Source of the DNA: Zarea fungicola
Taxonomy: Eukaryota > Ascomycota > Sordariomycetes > Hypocreales > Cordycipitaceae
Length of the DNA stretch: 64,000 bases
Direction of reading: 5' to 3'
Assembly (NCBI GenBank): GCA_900169235.1
Contig: FWCC01000178.1
Location: forward strand, 212,526 to 276,525
In this document: piece by piece, positions 43,755-58,558 of the stretch
Layout: the number at the start of each line of letters is the position of its first letter
How positions within the stretch are numbered: the first letter of the stretch is position 1
Program-made: the position numbers and the translations under genes
Notes under the pieces: model-generated
What the model was told of the DNA's origin: nothing
Database searches by the model: none
The model's input: the letters and a program-made list of their open reading frames with translations, nothing else

Positions 43755-44418
43755 TACAAAACTGCACTTCTTTGTATTGTGCGATGAAATGAGAGCACAT
43801 TTTGGATCTTCTTCAAAAACGGATATTACGAACCAGATGGAAGTCCTCAAAGAATGGCAGCATTGTTGATGCTCTTTGAAGTAGCCTCAACTAGCACCCA
43901 ATGGACCTGCACAGGACAGATAAAATTCGAGATGATGATCCTCCAATTCCGCTACACCAACCCCAACAAAGATTAGGCATTAATGCTATAGAGTATCAGT
44001 GCAGAGGATAATTACTTCTTCGAACTGCAGGGTGAGTACCGAACTGTCTACTCTTCAATTGGAAATTCATAGGGTAGCTCAGTACCCTTGGCCAGCCAGC
44101 TCTAGCTTGCCAGCCAATTACAAGGCTGGTTTCTCCTGCTGAGTAACCAAAATGGAAGTATCACGTGACTCCACTCAAGCAAGCTCCAGCACCAGCGAAG
44201 AAGGAGCTTTGCGGCCTGGTTGCTGGCCTGAGCAGAGAGGTGACGAGAAATTTATCATCCCGTTGACCAAATCATCTCCGTCTTCAACCCGTCTCCCTCT
44301 CCCCGCCCACGAAACGCGCACCCGCCAGCATCTCAATTTGTCCGGCCATCTGTACAAATAAGTCTTCGACATTCTTCCTTGTTTCCATTTACTTTAATCA
44401 AATCCCACCCCTTTCACC
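43755..44418. other. Intergenic region upstream of the acyl carrier protein gene
   Basis: About 660 bp. It holds the promoter and leader of the plus-strand carrier-protein gene; the leader near 44370-44418 is C/T-rich. No other gene is supported. Confidence 0.5.
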
Positions 44419-45254
<836 letters not shown>

Positions 45255-46496
45255 GCAAACTGCTTAGAAACAAACCACAAAAACTCGCAATGATCAACTT
45301 TTGACGACGCGAATAAAAATGGCCCCAAATACCACCACACAACAGTTGTACAATATTTACAGGCGGGAGCGGTTTATGCGAAGCAGCAGCAATGGGTAGA
45401 CGAGAAATCATCTATATATGTAGGATGAGAGCTTAGAGATTTGTGCCAGGTCCTATTCATGAGGGATCAGGATCTCTGGCAGGATTTTAAAAAAAATATA
45501 AAGGAATTTCTATAAACTTGTTGGATCGTGGCGAGCCGACAGTGTCTTTTTTGTCTGCAATGAATGTTACTGGTAGTCTGTTGTACCAATTTGTAAATTA
45601 CCACGGCAGCATTGTGCCACTAGCAGATGGCCTAAATTACAAGAAACAGACAGTGCATTCGGTTTTTGCTCGACAAAGCGAAGCAAAGTAATAAAATGTT
45701 GATATCAAAAATTAAAATAATAATACAAAATCATCCTTTTATTTTCTCTTTTTCAAAAAACTCCAGATAGAAGGAAGACATGTATATAGGAAAAAAGCGC
45801 CAGCCTATACCAAGTAAGGCAAGAGTACAAAGACAAAATGGATTGAAAACAAGAAAACAAAACCGAAGAACAAAATGTAGTAGAAGCAGCATACACGCCG
45901 CTCCCTTTCCATTTTCCCAGAATCTTTTTTGAGCACCACACTCCTCTCCCCCGCCTTGTATCAGGAAACAAAGATAAAATGTAACCAAAAAAAATCATTC
46001 CCCTTTCCTCGTACATTTTCCCGGCCCCGATTGGCTCAACCAGACCGAATTCCCCTTTTGCTCCGCATAATGAGTGACGTTGGGACCCTTTTTTGCCTGG
46101 TTCGTTGTATAAAGCGTTGATGAACCAAAGGACAGCCAAGAAAAATGAAAAAAAAAGCAGACAACTCCAGTATTGTTTTGAAAAAAAAAAAGTAGCAAAA
46201 AGAAACAAATTTGCAGTACGGTGACTTTGTTCTTGAGAACTTGGCCACGTAGTATTTGTGCAAAAATATTGAAAACAACAAAACCAAAATAGAGAAAATG
46301 GGTAAAGCCAAAACGCCAGTGTGCTTCGTTCTCTTTTCCGTCTTTTCCCCTTTTTTTCCAACCCTCGGTGTCATGACAAGCAAATGGGTTACACAGATTA
46401 TATTGTAAAATGCAATGTGTACCCAGAGCAATCTATTATGGACATTTGTCTTTTGAAATACGTTCAAACGCAGAGAGAGAGAGGACTGCAGCGTCA
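45255..46496. other. Convergent 3' flanks
   Basis: About 1.2 kb between the stop codons of the carrier protein and the CCCH gene. AT-rich with A-runs (for example 46145-46200). Long open frames on the minus strand here are poly-Phe/Leu translations of A/T-rich DNA and not genes. Confidence 0.55.
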
Positions 46497-49182
46497 CTAC
46501 CGACCGTTCGTCGAGGCGCCTTTGCTGTCCTTGGTCTTGCCATCCTGGCCTTTTCCAGTGACGGCACCGGCATAGCTGCTGAAGCTTCCCATGCCGAGAC
46601 CGGCTGATTGTCGCTTTCTCATGCGCGCGGCCGCCACCGGGTCGTCCTCTTCCATACTAAAGACAAAGTCCGGGTCCTCCTCGTCAATGGGAGTGGTGAA
46701 GCGGCCCGTGACGGAGGAGCTTATGCTGCCGGTGGAGACATGGCGTTCCATAGGGCGGTCCTTTCCAATGGGCGCGACATTCGAGCTACCGGCGCCTGTG
46801 CGGGCGGAGGAAGGGTGCAGGCGTGGGCTGGAGCTTATCGTGGCATCGTCGATTCGACTGCGCTGCAGCTGCTGGGACAGAACCGACATTGCATCGCTGC
46901 TGCCGACTCTCATGGACGACTGGCGACCAGACGCGCTGGTACTAAAAGCCTCGCCGCCGCCTATGGCCTGGACCAGGGTCGAGTTTCGAAGAGGGCTACC
47001 GACGTGGCCGAACGGGGAGGCCGCGTTCCTCGCTGAGCGGGAAAGCTCCTCCTCCTCCTTTTGGCGCTGGAAGAGGGAGCCCCAGCGGCTGGGGCTGGAG
47101 GCCAAGGGGCTGCCGTATTTGGAGAGAATATCGGCATTTACATCGTTTTCACCGCGCATGGAACCTCGGCGTGCCTTTTCAGCCGGAGTCAACAGGTCTT
47201 GGAGGTTCTCTGGAACGTAGTTTTCGGGGAGATTGTCGCCATCGTCACCAAATGCAAAGCCAGCTTCCCAGTCGTGGTCTACGTTGGTCTTGGGGACGCT
47301 GGAGCTGAGCATCTTGGGCTTGGCATAGCGAGATGAGTGCATGGCTCGCTTGCCGAAATATTCCTCACTTCCAAAGGGATTAGAGTTCGGGGGGCTGCCG
47401 GCCGTGATGAATTGATCGGAGGAGCCAAAAGCAGAGCTGTGGAGGAGTTTGAGGGTGTCGGATGTTCTAGAGTCTTTGGCGTTGCTGATGAGGGATGCTG
47501 AAGGTGAATCGATGCCGAATTTTGAAGGTACGGATGAGGGCCACGGGGCTGCGGGGAAGCGGGCGGCGTTGGAGATGCCATTTGAGTCAAAGGAAGCGGG
47601 CATTGGTGCGTCCAGGACGGACAATCCGTTGCCGTTGGCAGGAGAAAAGGCAAAGCCGCCATCGCGCGGGGAGCCATAGCTCTCGGGGAAAGCAAAGGCA
47701 GACTCGGCGGCGAGGCCGTTTTCGAGGGTGAGCTGGTGATCTTGGAGCTGTTGGCGGCTCTCGTTGAGAAAGCTAGGAAAGCCGGATTGATCTGCTTCGT
47801 ATAATGAGGTGGTGAGAGCGCTGGCGGAGGATTGGTTATAGGCCGACGTTGGGGAGGTGGAGGTGGCAGCGGGGTTGCCAGCGAGGCCGGATTGGGTGGT
47901 GATTATGGTGAAGCCATTTTTGCCGTAGTTGACTCGGCGGCCGTCGGGGAGGACGTGAATATTTGCGCATTTGGGACCGAACTTGCAGTTTCCCTAAAAC
48001 AATACAATGTTGGGATTCCATTATTCCAATCGGGGAAAAAGAGGGACAAGGAAGGGCTGGCTCACCTTGGCAAAGTATTTGCAGACGGTTTCAGAGGCAA
48101 CGCCTAGCTCGTGGCTGAAGGGACAGGCATTGCCAGCCTGGCATGCGCCTTGACGATAGAATTTGCAGGGAACATGTGCAGTATCTAGAGAAGAATCGAA
48201 TTAATAATTCTGAAGAAACGAATAAAATAAAAAGGAATGGTCTCGTGACAAATTCGACATGCGAGGGTAGCCGTGGCTGGAGCAGAGAGTCGATCGGAGG
48301 AGGGGGGGGAAGGTTACGGCTCCGGGCGGTTTTGCGACCAAAACCTGTGGCAGGCAGCGAGAGAAGGCGGCACAAAAAAAAAAAGAGCGCCGAGCCGTTG
48401 GGCTAACAAGGTACGGGCGGGACATGAGAAGAAGAGAAAAAGAACGTACTGGGAGGACTCCTGGGCATAACAGAGGAGTTGGCACGAGAGGAGGAGTTGT
48501 TGGCGATGCTCATGCTGGAGCTGCGGGCATGGCGATATTCGGGAGGCATGTTGGCAATGGGCCGTGACGAACGTCGTCGGTGGGTGGAGGAGGAAGAGGA
48601 AGAGACGGACGAGGCAAGACGTCTTGTGTGACGGTGGAGAGAGAGAGGGGAGGAAGAGGATGAGGAGGGGCGGCCGCCGGCTGGAGGGGAGCGAGAGTGG
48701 TGGTGGTGGTGGGCGAGTGGGGGGCAAGATGAAGATGTTGTCGATGGCGATGCAGGGCGAATGATGGTGGGAGGTGCAGAGTCGGTAGGGGCAGTTGTGG
48801 TGATTGCAGGCGGCAGAGCGCTGTAATGGAGCGCTAAATCAGCAGAGGCGCCTGTGGCTGCTGAAGCGGGAGCTTCTACAGGGGATGCAGGGTGTTGGTG
48901 CTGTAGGTGCTGTAGGTGCTGGTGCTGGCGCTGTAGCCGGTGATGGTGCTGCTGGTGCTGTGGCTGGAGTTGCTCTTCGACCTCACCGTAATACTCCCTG
49001 TAACCCTCGCTGTATTTCTCACTCACAGTGGAGCGTCGACCCTTGCCTAGTGCCAGCGAGCCTCTCAAGCCACTACCGCCACTGCTGTTCCCACTATCCC
49101 GCTCGCGCCCAAATAGGAACCGCTGAGCGTTGCGACCACCCTCACCACTACTTGGCCACTGCAAGACTTCAGCCAATCCCAT
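46497..49182 (-). CDS. Tandem CCCH zinc-finger protein (Lee1-like)
   Basis: Exons 49182-48450, 48184-48066 and 47993-46497 give 782 residues. The long N-terminus is disordered and includes a Gln/His-rich tract (about 71-98) and Ser/His-rich stretches. Two CCCH fingers of spacing C-x7-C-x5-C-x3-H lie at 251-269 (PCKFYRQGACQAGNACPFSH) and 279-297 (Cys279, Cys287, Cys293, His297); intron 2 splits finger 2. The pair resembles yeast Lee1 and related fungal proteins. The C-terminal ~480 residues are Ser/Pro-rich with DPDFVFSMEEDD near the end. Nucleic-acid binding, probably RNA, is expected. A later in-frame Met (MPPEYRHARSSS, near residue 212) is an alternative start; the first exon's low-complexity part could be leader. 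Confidence 0.85.
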
Positions 49183-52100
49183 GATGAAGAATGTTATCAG
49201 AAAAGAAAAAGAAGAAGGAAGTTTAAAAAAGAGTTGGGCGAAAGAACAAAAAACCGGGAGTGTTTGTCTCTGTTATACCGTGTCGCTCGCGCTCATCAGT
49301 CTCGGACCATGACTCGCCTCGCTTGCCACGTTGTTCTCACCCAAGTCAGCCAGGTCTCGTCCAAACTTGGAAATATCGTCTCTGACTCTGTTCCAAATGC
49401 GTAAATCGCCTCGTTCCACCAAGTTTGCTACCTTTCTCTTTTCACTGCTTTTTTTTTCTTTTTCGGTAGAGTGTTGCACAACGTCGCGAATTCTCCACGT
49501 CCTCGTGTATTGTCTGTGTCTGTGTGTCTGTACTGTTGTAGAACTTGGATACTAGTACAACACCTGGTTGGTCAGAATTTAACACCGTTGAAAAAGAGAT
49601 GCGAGGAGAGGGAAGAACGAGAAACAACACTATATATAAAAAAAAAAAAAGCAAAAAGGCATGCGCAACACAACACCAGAATAAATCATCCCCTTCAAGC
49701 TGAAAGCCGCGCACAGAAACAACTCAGACAAGGCTTGGATCATTGCCAATATTGAGCCTCCAAGCTGTCCAGGTTCGTGTTTGCAAACTGGTGGCGCACT
49801 TGCAGCTGAACTGAATCGTTCCTTGTAGACTCACCAACTAAATTAGTACAGCAGGTGTATGTGATATAAACACTGCTGATTTTTTTGATTTTCTTTTTGA
49901 GAAATGAAGTGACAGAAAAAGGCGTTCAGTCTCGTATTGTACAGCAAGTCAAGTAGATCAGATTGCGTTTAAAACTCCTCACCTAGGCAGGCGATGGAGA
50001 GTGACCAAAGGACAAGAAGGAAGAATAGATTCAGAGCCACATTCAACCAAAAGTGCGGCGCAGGGCTTGGTCTTATACAATAATAATGCGCTACGTACAC
50101 CGTACATCAGAAGCACAAGTAGTACATGTATCTATGCCCACACGCCCAAGCGCGGCCGGTGGTGGTAATACTAACGGTGGTGATCGAGGGCAGCACTGGC
50201 CATTGCTATATTAGTCCTTCTTGCTCACAATCTACTTACCCGTTGTGTACAAATTGAACCCCTTGGCTATCTACGTAATCAAATACCGGATACCTTCTTT
50301 TGCTTATGTTCACCCCCAAAGACCAAACATTTCAAATGTACATGTCTATCAAACTCGACCAAAAACCTGTTGCACAGCCCACTTACTTGGCTTGTCTAGC
50401 CACCACCTGATTTGCTAGACTTGCTTTTCTGTGAGTGATGTGCAAGGAGAATACATTCATGATACACACAGGCAACTCCTCTCTGATGCAGGAAGAAAAT
50501 AAAATAAAAAATATTCCGAATAAGAATAGGGGGCGAGGGGGTTACTAGAAAACAGGAAGTAACCGCAAAATGCACCACCAAGTGCAAGTGGTGTGTGAGT
50601 GACTTGGAATTCCCGTGAGGCCCGCCCCATTGTGCTGCGCATGTGGTTGCCCTCGTCCTCTTGCATGGCTCGCAAACCCGCCGGACTAAGGACCCCCCCC
50701 TTCTCCGATACGATGCTGTGGGTTTCGTCTGATTTTCCCATCCAAGGAATCCATTTCAAAAGTCATGGGTACGTGAAAGCTTGCGTTGCTGCAAAAAGAA
50801 TGGTGGCCTGGCGTGGGATCGATGACCAATGCATTATCCAATCATACTGTTGACATGCTCCCAATGTATACATGTCCAACCCGCACTACTTGCCAAATAC
50901 TTGATGATTCATCAAAAGAAAGGCACACTGCTGACTGAATATCTGCACGCGAGGATACTGTACTCTCCAACTACTTTTGCCCACTTTCGCTAGGGCTGTT
51001 CCGTAGCCGTGAGCTGAAGCCATGTCTCACCACCGACAGCTAACAGTGTCATGGCTTGAGACATGATTGTCAACATGAACAACAGCCCGTCCTTGTCCAG
51101 ACGGAATAGACAACCCAGTGACCGCATTTGGCCAAGCCCCTGTTTCTTTCATATTCAGCCCGCAATGCCCATCTTGTCGCAAAGCTATTTAGCCCCAATA
51201 CCAGCTGGGGGGCTTTGGCCTGTCATCTGCAGTCCATGGCCGGGAATGACATGGCCCGCGCCAAACCCTTTGTCTCCATGCGGTGAATGCTCCTTTTTTA
51301 AACCCAGATTAAAAATCAAAGAGACAAAACCCTGTAACCTTGCCAAAGAAAAACTCTTTAGTCCTTTTTAGGGCTTAATGATGGAGTCTATTATGGGAGA
51401 CTTGTGGTGATTTTTAGTTTACTGCCTTTCACGGGGCACACGGCACATTGCGACATCGTGGTCGCTGAGAAACCTTGCATGATCATCCCGGCCCGTCTTT
51501 CCATGGGCCTCGCTACCCATGCAAATGATGTGCAGTGAGATTCCACTAGCTAGTCGACAAAGCTATCAATCCTTGTCACCGGCATGTATACCAGTATCAG
51601 CCAAGGGATAACAAAAAAAGCAAGATATCGCTGTTTCCCCATGACGGCAAGTATCTCAATGCTCCGCCTCTTTGCAGCTACCGCATAAAACAAGGACGAT
51701 GCAAGCTTGATTCGTCTTCTGACAGCCTGCATAAACAGTGGACTCTTCAATACGGATCCCCATGCATATTCCGAAGCAGCCGTAGTAGCAACGGGCTTGC
51801 TGTAATATCTGCCCTCATCATAATATAATGTGGGATCGGAAACGACAGTTCCCATGTTGCCACCCACAGCCTCATGTCTGCTGATGCGCAACCATTTCGT
51901 ATACCCCCCTCGATAAGATGGCCAGTACTTGACCTTGATTTGTTCAAGAGATACCCACAAAATCGTATGGTGCAAGAGCTGCATAATGCAAGATTACAAA
52001 GTTACACGAATAAACAATTTAGCTCGACCCCAGATTTTTACGGATATAAGCCCATGATTTGAAAGCTCGCCTTGTCCACCTCGGCCATTTGTCTCTTATG

Positions 52101-55100
52101 AGTGGGGGTTCTATATGGTGCACGACGGGCCGCTTGAGATGAGTTTTAAATCAAGACGGACGCAAAGGGTCTCCCTACCAATAACACCAGTAATATAATA
52201 AATTCACACATGTCCTCACGGTAGTAACCGGGCGTCGGCAACAGTGGCTCAAGAGGCGCAAGCCCCGTCATTCCACTTCAACGGTACTTGGCCGCGGCGC
52301 TGAAGCATATGACACCAAGGAGAAAACCCTCCGGCTACGCCGGGTAATACCTAACCCTCTGTTTTAACTTGTTCTATATTTAAATAATTTTATTCTATTT
52401 TATGGAAACATTTATGGGGTCCAAAGGTTTGGGGGCATGCCATGGAACAGAACAAAAGAGCTGAACAGGAGGCACAGCAGGTCTCGTTTCCCCGCGCCCA
52501 TAGCGGCTGTTCTGCAGAAGAGTCCCGCCAAGACGGGTTAAAAATACGGGGGAACCCTTACAAAGAAGAAGAAGGAAAAAAAGCCATGGTCCCATAAATA
52601 GCGGGAGACGCGGTCGACGGAGCGGCGCGAACCACGTATTGGTACCAAAGCTGGCCCCAGTCAAAGCTGATAACCATAGTTATGCTAACGCTTTGGTAGT
52701 AGTGAGAAAGGGTGTGTGTGAGGTGTGAGATGTGACGATATTATACCGAGACGGGCCAGCCTGTATAAAAGACTCTTGCAACCAAAATGGGAATTTCAGC
52801 AGCATTTCTCCCGGCCAAGTCGAAGACTAGTTCAAATCGTGTACGGTTGGAACCATTTCACCGCGATGACGGTGACGGTGGGTGAAGAAATGAATCGCCG
52901 TCTCGACAACCCCCTTCCTACCAACTTGCTAGAGCACGTGCCCGTTGAAAAGACTTGGCAGCCTGAGACGCAAACAACAGTACATAGATGCGCTATTCTC
53001 ATCAGTAGCCGTGATGTGCCGTTGGTGAACCGTTGGTGTGCATCGCAGTGGAGTCACAGTCATAAAATCCTACGCCATGGTGCATAGGACGAATCACTTC
53101 ACTACGGGAAGGTGTCCGGCCATCCAATAGCAGCCTAGCTCAGCTTTGGCCAGTCACTTCTCACTTGGACGTCTTCTGCAAAGCTAATGCAGAATCGGCG
53201 GACGCTACCTTGTGCTAACCAAGGCTTTGTCTTGGTTTTTGGCTGCAGCCTGTCATGCATGCAGGCCTCGTTCAAGGTCAACGCTAAAGCAGACGCCTGC
53301 ATGTTTCCTCGCCCGCTTTTCCAAACTGTTGGGGCTAGCTATCAGATAAAGGCTCACTGGTCTTTATACAGACCTGGGCGATGCAGCATCGCGAAGCAAG
53401 GAAGCTGCATTACAGGGAAAGCCCTTTCTGCCGTTCAATCTCTGCACGTACCGCCATGGGTTACACTGCATGGCGTGGGCCATGGACCACATGTTCATGG
53501 CCTGTTCGTGCCAGTGACAGTGCGCGAGTCCCCCACGGACTAACCTGAGCAACCCCCGTCACCATGAACGAATCTGTCTCTTCCTCAACTTCACCCGCCT
53601 GCCTGCTGAAACGGCTCTGGCCTGACCGCAAGCCAAGCCAGTCCTGATCGAGCTGAAGGTCATGTTGGCATGGCTACAGGCGGTTTTTGGCTCCTCTCAG
53701 CTCACTTACACCAGAAAAGTCGGGGCGTGTGCGCGGCGTGCCAGCCAAAGGTGACCGAATCAAGAGACTCGGTGGCTTTAATCACCGTTTCCATTTGTTC
53801 CCTTTACGAACACGCCAACCATGGCGTGTTGCCCAAGGAATGGCGGCGCGTTACCGCCACCCACACTTGACTCTTCATCTCTTTTGGTTAAAGGGAACGT
53901 CATTCCAAAAAACAGTCGTCAGCCCTTCCACCCAACTTCCGTCTGACAGGCCTCGTCCAGCCTATCCGAGCCTGTCATTGTAATTTACCTGCTGTTAGTC
54001 GCATCACATATTCCCTTCACACCCACATCGTTTTTTTTCTCCAGAGGCTAGGTAGCTCGGAACCTTCAACTACCGTGCATGCATGTTGATCAAAAGGCAG
54101 ACAAAAGCCATCAATCACACATCCACCCATCCCATCACTATAAACCTGGCAGATCACCCGTTTTGACGCCCATCTCCGTCGGGATTGAAAATCATGACCG
54201 TTTGTTTCGCCACTTGATTTATTTCTTTACCAGCCACCCGACTTCCTGCAGTCGGGACACTAATAGGTAATCAACAGGGTCCAAACTTGAGATCTGACCG
54301 AATCCACACGTCCATGGGCTGTTGAGAAGACAACCGACTGGCTCACGTAGGCTAGTAGATGTGGACAGTACAGTACACAAAGATCAAAGAGAATAAAACA
54401 CGGCCAGCGCATATCTGGAACATTCCGCCCATGGCGGCGCCCTCGCGCTCCCCGTTTGTTTTCTTGGGTTCATGGTGTGCAGGCACTCACAAAACGCCTT
54501 GCCACACTGAACATGAACACTCAAGTACGCGCAACGCCATTACGCCCGTTTCTTGTTCTCCTCAAGAGCCTCAATTATGCGCCTGACCAGAATGCCTCCC
54601 ACACTCTTCCCCACACCCTTTGCGGTCTCAGCTGCCCGCCCTCGGCATACCATCTTGGTCAGTATCAATACACGCTGCACTTGTGGCAAATTCCGTGACC
54701 TTTCTTGTTTAACGAGAGTAAACGACGGGAATGAATATCTCTCTTACACACACAGCGCGCGCCAAAAGGTTAAAAGTGACTGCGGTCGGTCGCTTCCTGT
54801 TTTCGTATTTGAATCACGGCTGTTTGCGCCGCCCAGCCACTTTTTTTTTTTTTTTTTTTGGAAGAAATAATGATTTATACAAACAACTTATAAATGCTGA
54901 GTCGCAATCGTTCACCGTAATTTTTCTTGCTTGCAGTACTGGTCATGTGCCCACTGCGCTGCCTTTCGCCGCTGGTCGTTGTCCTGCATTCTCAAGCAAA
55001 GTAGCGGTCTGTTGCAAGAGCAAAGGTATATGTTTTGCTTCCATTAATGAACTTCCCACAACCTCTAGTCCCTAGCTCATATATGAGAGGAAGTGGTTGC

Positions 55101-56718
55101 AAGTATGCAGCTTGTTCTTGTACTCGGATCATGACAGATTTAAGCCGAAAGGCGCAGCATTTCCCTGATATATTGCTTTTGCATGGCCGCCTTCCAGCGC
55201 CCATTAGCCACAGTTCCAAGTCCCTTTCCATGTCGTTTGCAAAAGACTCGCAACTGAGCCACAGCGCCAGGGGCGTTTTTGGCTGTCCTGCCCATGGCAA
55301 TCAGCCTCTTGAACAACCTCGCGGGGACCAAATGGAGCATGGAAGACAAGGGAGGGAGGAGAGGGCCGCGCCTCGTCTGGGGCATTGCCAACCCTGCTTC
55401 CTTTCCGTCACAAGGTGTCCGTGTGTGTGGGCGAGCATTCATTTGGAAAAGCGGCTTACAGCCACTCATCGGCATTAGTGCAGGTTGAGATCTACCTAGA
55501 CAAAACCAAAACATGTCAACTCTACAGCACCTCTACCTTTGTTAACTAGCTAGGTACGGGCTACAATGTAATGTGCAACTAGTTTGTTACCCACTCCCCC
55601 CTCCCGTCGAGACAACCCGTGAAGCGGCGGATATTTTTGCATCCCATGATCCTTCCATTGACCCACACAAACTCTAGGCGGTTTTTGTTTCGAAATGCCT
55701 TTTTGTCTTTTGTGCTCTATTGTTCCGACAAAGTTCCAAGGCTCGGCAAGTTTGCCACTCCGTATTATTGCCAGGACTGTTTGTCGTGGTTGTCAACTTC
55801 CGTTGCAGATGACTTTTGGCCATGGACAAAGGAAGACTCAGCTGCGGCTGTATTGTAGGAGATGAAGATGATGTAGGGTGTACTTGTATCTTGTTATTAG
55901 CTTGTTCCATGTGCAACTACAATGCAAGTATGTCTTGGGTAGATCCTCTCCGCGGATTGCATGTGATGAGGTTGTACCCTTTGACGCAAGTACTTGGATA
56001 TGACCTTGGTTGGGGAAGATAATTCCAGGCGTACCTGGGAACCATTCTTCGAATTTCAATCACATTAAAATGCATGTGATTCTGATGTACATTGAGCCTC
56101 GATGTCTCTACCATCCCCATTGGTTGTTGGAGTTACTTCCCGCCAACCACTTTGTCGTCAGTCGACCATTGCGAGTATTCAAAGTCCCAAGTTGGCCAAG
56201 TAAAGAATGAAATCGGCAATACTAGAGGCCATGTTGATGCAGCCCAAAAGCCGCATGGCTGTTGGTGTTGGCTCCAGTGGCGCACTCAAGTCGTCACAAA
56301 TTGAGGCTCGGCTTGGTTACTCAACAGCGTGAAGTGCAGAGCCGTTTTCACCTTAACTGGGCAATGCCGACCAGATCGAATGACTCTAGGTACGACACGT
56401 GCAAAATTTGAACCGGTACAACGACAATGCATCACATGGGGCCATCAGTGCCATTGGTCGTGCGCAGTACATGTCGTTGAAGCGCCAGCTAAGGTTCGAC
56501 TAGACCGAGACGAGGAATCTTTCAAATTAATACTGCTGTTCAAATTTATTCAAGTCTATTAGGTGACTAAATACCGTCGTATGGTCCATTTCGGATACCT
56601 TGCGTCATGGTAAAGCTACTCGTACATACGACTTTGCATGCAGCCAGGGAGGACTGCGTGGCAGCCGTAGTCCATGTCTGAGAATAAGTCTTCATTTAAC
56701 ACACCTGAAACCTTTCTG
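49183..56718. other. 7.5-kb interval with no supportable gene
   Basis: This is the longest gene-free stretch, upstream of the CCCH gene and downstream of the catalase gene. Open frames are all short (longest about 145 codons at 51550-51984, minus strand) and lack domains, signal peptides or splice-linked neighbours. A 20-base T run lies near 54839-54858. The base composition is not AT-rich throughout and resembles fungal promoter DNA more than decayed transposons. It may be an extended regulatory region of the CCCH gene or hold non-coding RNA; neither is shown by the sequence. Confidence 0.5.
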
Positions 56719-58558
56719 TCAGAGATGTGGTTGCCTTGAGCCTTGACCAGCCAATATCTCGCCAATAGTAGGATGCACCTTGCTAAACATGGCATAAACG
56801 GCAGCCCGCAGAGGGACGGGCAGGTCGACCAGCGTCTCTGCCACATTGGCTGCCCACTTGAATTTTTCCTGGTTATCAAAAACCCGCGTCCAGAGCGCGC
56901 GTGGCTGTTCAAAGTCTTCGTCGTCAACCGTAATCTCATCTAGCCCAAGTAATGCGGCCGATTCGATACGCTCCGTGTGAACGACTTGGGTCGTGAGGCG
57001 TGTCGACGTGACGCCGGGACTCAGACTGCTGCGGACGTAATTCGGATGGCCACCGTAGTTTGCAGATGATGTTACTCCGTCTCGCTCGTACGGCGCATAC
57101 ACGGGCGCGATGGATCTGTTTGACGGGAGCTGAGTGTAATTGACACCGAGACGGTACCGCTGCGCGTCCGGGTAGGCAAACATGCGGGCTTGCAGCACTG
57201 TGATTTTTAATCTTCGGTTATTTTACGCATCAATACAGTTCACTAGACTCGTTACATACTGGGATCCAAACTCATGGTAATGCCGGGGACAAAGTTGCCA
57301 GGCGAGAAAGCGGCTTGATCAATTTCAGCAAACCAGTTCTTAGGCTAAAGCATAACGTGTAAGCGAAAAGCATTATAGGATATTGCAGTGTGGTATTTTG
57401 ACCTTACATTTTGGTTCAAGGTCATTTGCCCGACTTCAACGAGTGGAAAGTCACTGTGCGGCCAGACTTTGGTGATGTCCAGCAGCGCACGACCGTACGT
57501 TTTAGCTGCTTTGGTTTCCATGACTTGGATGTACAATTTCCAAGCTGGAAAATGTCCTCGCTCAATAGATTTCCACAAGTCTTCGTGGTGAAAGTCGGGA
57601 TTAGCTCCGGCAAGGTGCTCAGCCTGCGAATTTGACGAGAAGCAGTCTACGCCCTCCGCTGGTCGCCAATGAAATTTGCAATAGGAGACTCTCCCATCTT
57701 CGGTAATCATCTTGAAAGTATGAACGCCGAATCCATTGACTTTTCTGATGGAACTAGGCAGGCCACGGGAGCCAAACAGATGCATCAAGGCATGAACACT
57801 CTCTGGCTGGTTGACATGAAAGTCCCAGAACTGCGACAGTCAGACACAAATTTGCAAGTTTTCTTGGGCGGCGCACCATACCATGGTCCAATCTGGCCTG
57901 TTTGTGGCCGGATGCCTCTTGTGGCTTCGATTTAGTGAAGGGAAGCGAATTGGATCCCGAACAAAGAAGATTGGCTGGTGTAGTCAGTCGTAATTGGCCT
58001 TGATTGACGACGCTCCCCTTCATTTGTTACTCACGATGCTGTTTCCGACAATGTCATAGTTTCCCTCTTCTGTAAAGAACTTGACAGAGAACCCGCGAAC
58101 GTCTCGAACAGTATCTGCGCTCCCCTTTTCGCCCGCGGTAGTGCTGAGACGGAAGAGGACCTTGGTCTTTTTACCGAGTGTATCGAGAAATTTGGCGGCA
58201 GTAAGCGAGGGCATGTCCTTGTTGGTGACTTCAAACTCTCCCCAGGCACCAACAGCTTTCGCATGAACGACTCTTAATTTTATTATTAGCTTTGAGTCTC
58301 TGCTTGTATTAAAGTGTCATGGTTCGGGTACTTACCGTTCCGGGATGCGCTCTCTGTTGAAGTGCGCAAGGGTCTCAATCAACGTAGTATCGCCCAGAGT
58401 CGTAATCCCACCACCTCCAAATACTGGCAACGTGGTGCTAACGGCTGGGTCCGACACCGGTTGGCCTGTTACTTCTGTTAATGAGTTGAGCCTATGGTAA
58501 GCTGAGCAATTCAATAGTAGATCGCACCTTCGGCCAGAGTATACAATGGCCTGGACAT
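56719..58558 (-). CDS. Catalase, small-subunit monofunctional heme type
   Basis: Seven exons, 58558-58528, 58465-58336, 58272-58035, 57974-57882, 57830-57408, 57344-57260 and 57197-56719, give 492 residues. His57 in [16 protein letters not shown] and Asn131 in DIVGNSIPIFF are the distal heme residues. The proximal tyrosine is Tyr342 with Arg338 in [17 protein letters not shown]. Other family blocks are [35 protein letters not shown] (here [13 protein letters not shown]) and [12 protein letters not shown]. It splits hydrogen peroxide to water and oxygen. There is no signal peptide; the C-terminus QPHL is a weak match to the peroxisomal signal PTS1 ([SAPC][KRH][LM]). The gene is divergent from the GMC oxidoreductase across about 1 kb. 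Confidence 0.93.

Noticed and set aside
45731..46497. Long minus-strand frames rich in Phe, Leu and Cys
   Set aside because: They are translations of A/T runs in convergent 3' flanks, with no start context or family resemblance.
51550..51984. A 144-codon minus-strand frame starting with ATG
   Set aside because: It is the longest frame in the 7.5-kb gene-free interval but has no domain, signal peptide or biased codon use; kept only as a weak possibility.
52800..52850. Box-B-like GTTCAAATC suggesting a tRNA gene
   Set aside because: No matching T-arm stem, acceptor stem or A box could be folded around it.
53187..53543. A 118-codon plus-strand frame
   Set aside because: Its translation has no conserved pattern and lies among similar chance frames in non-coding DNA.
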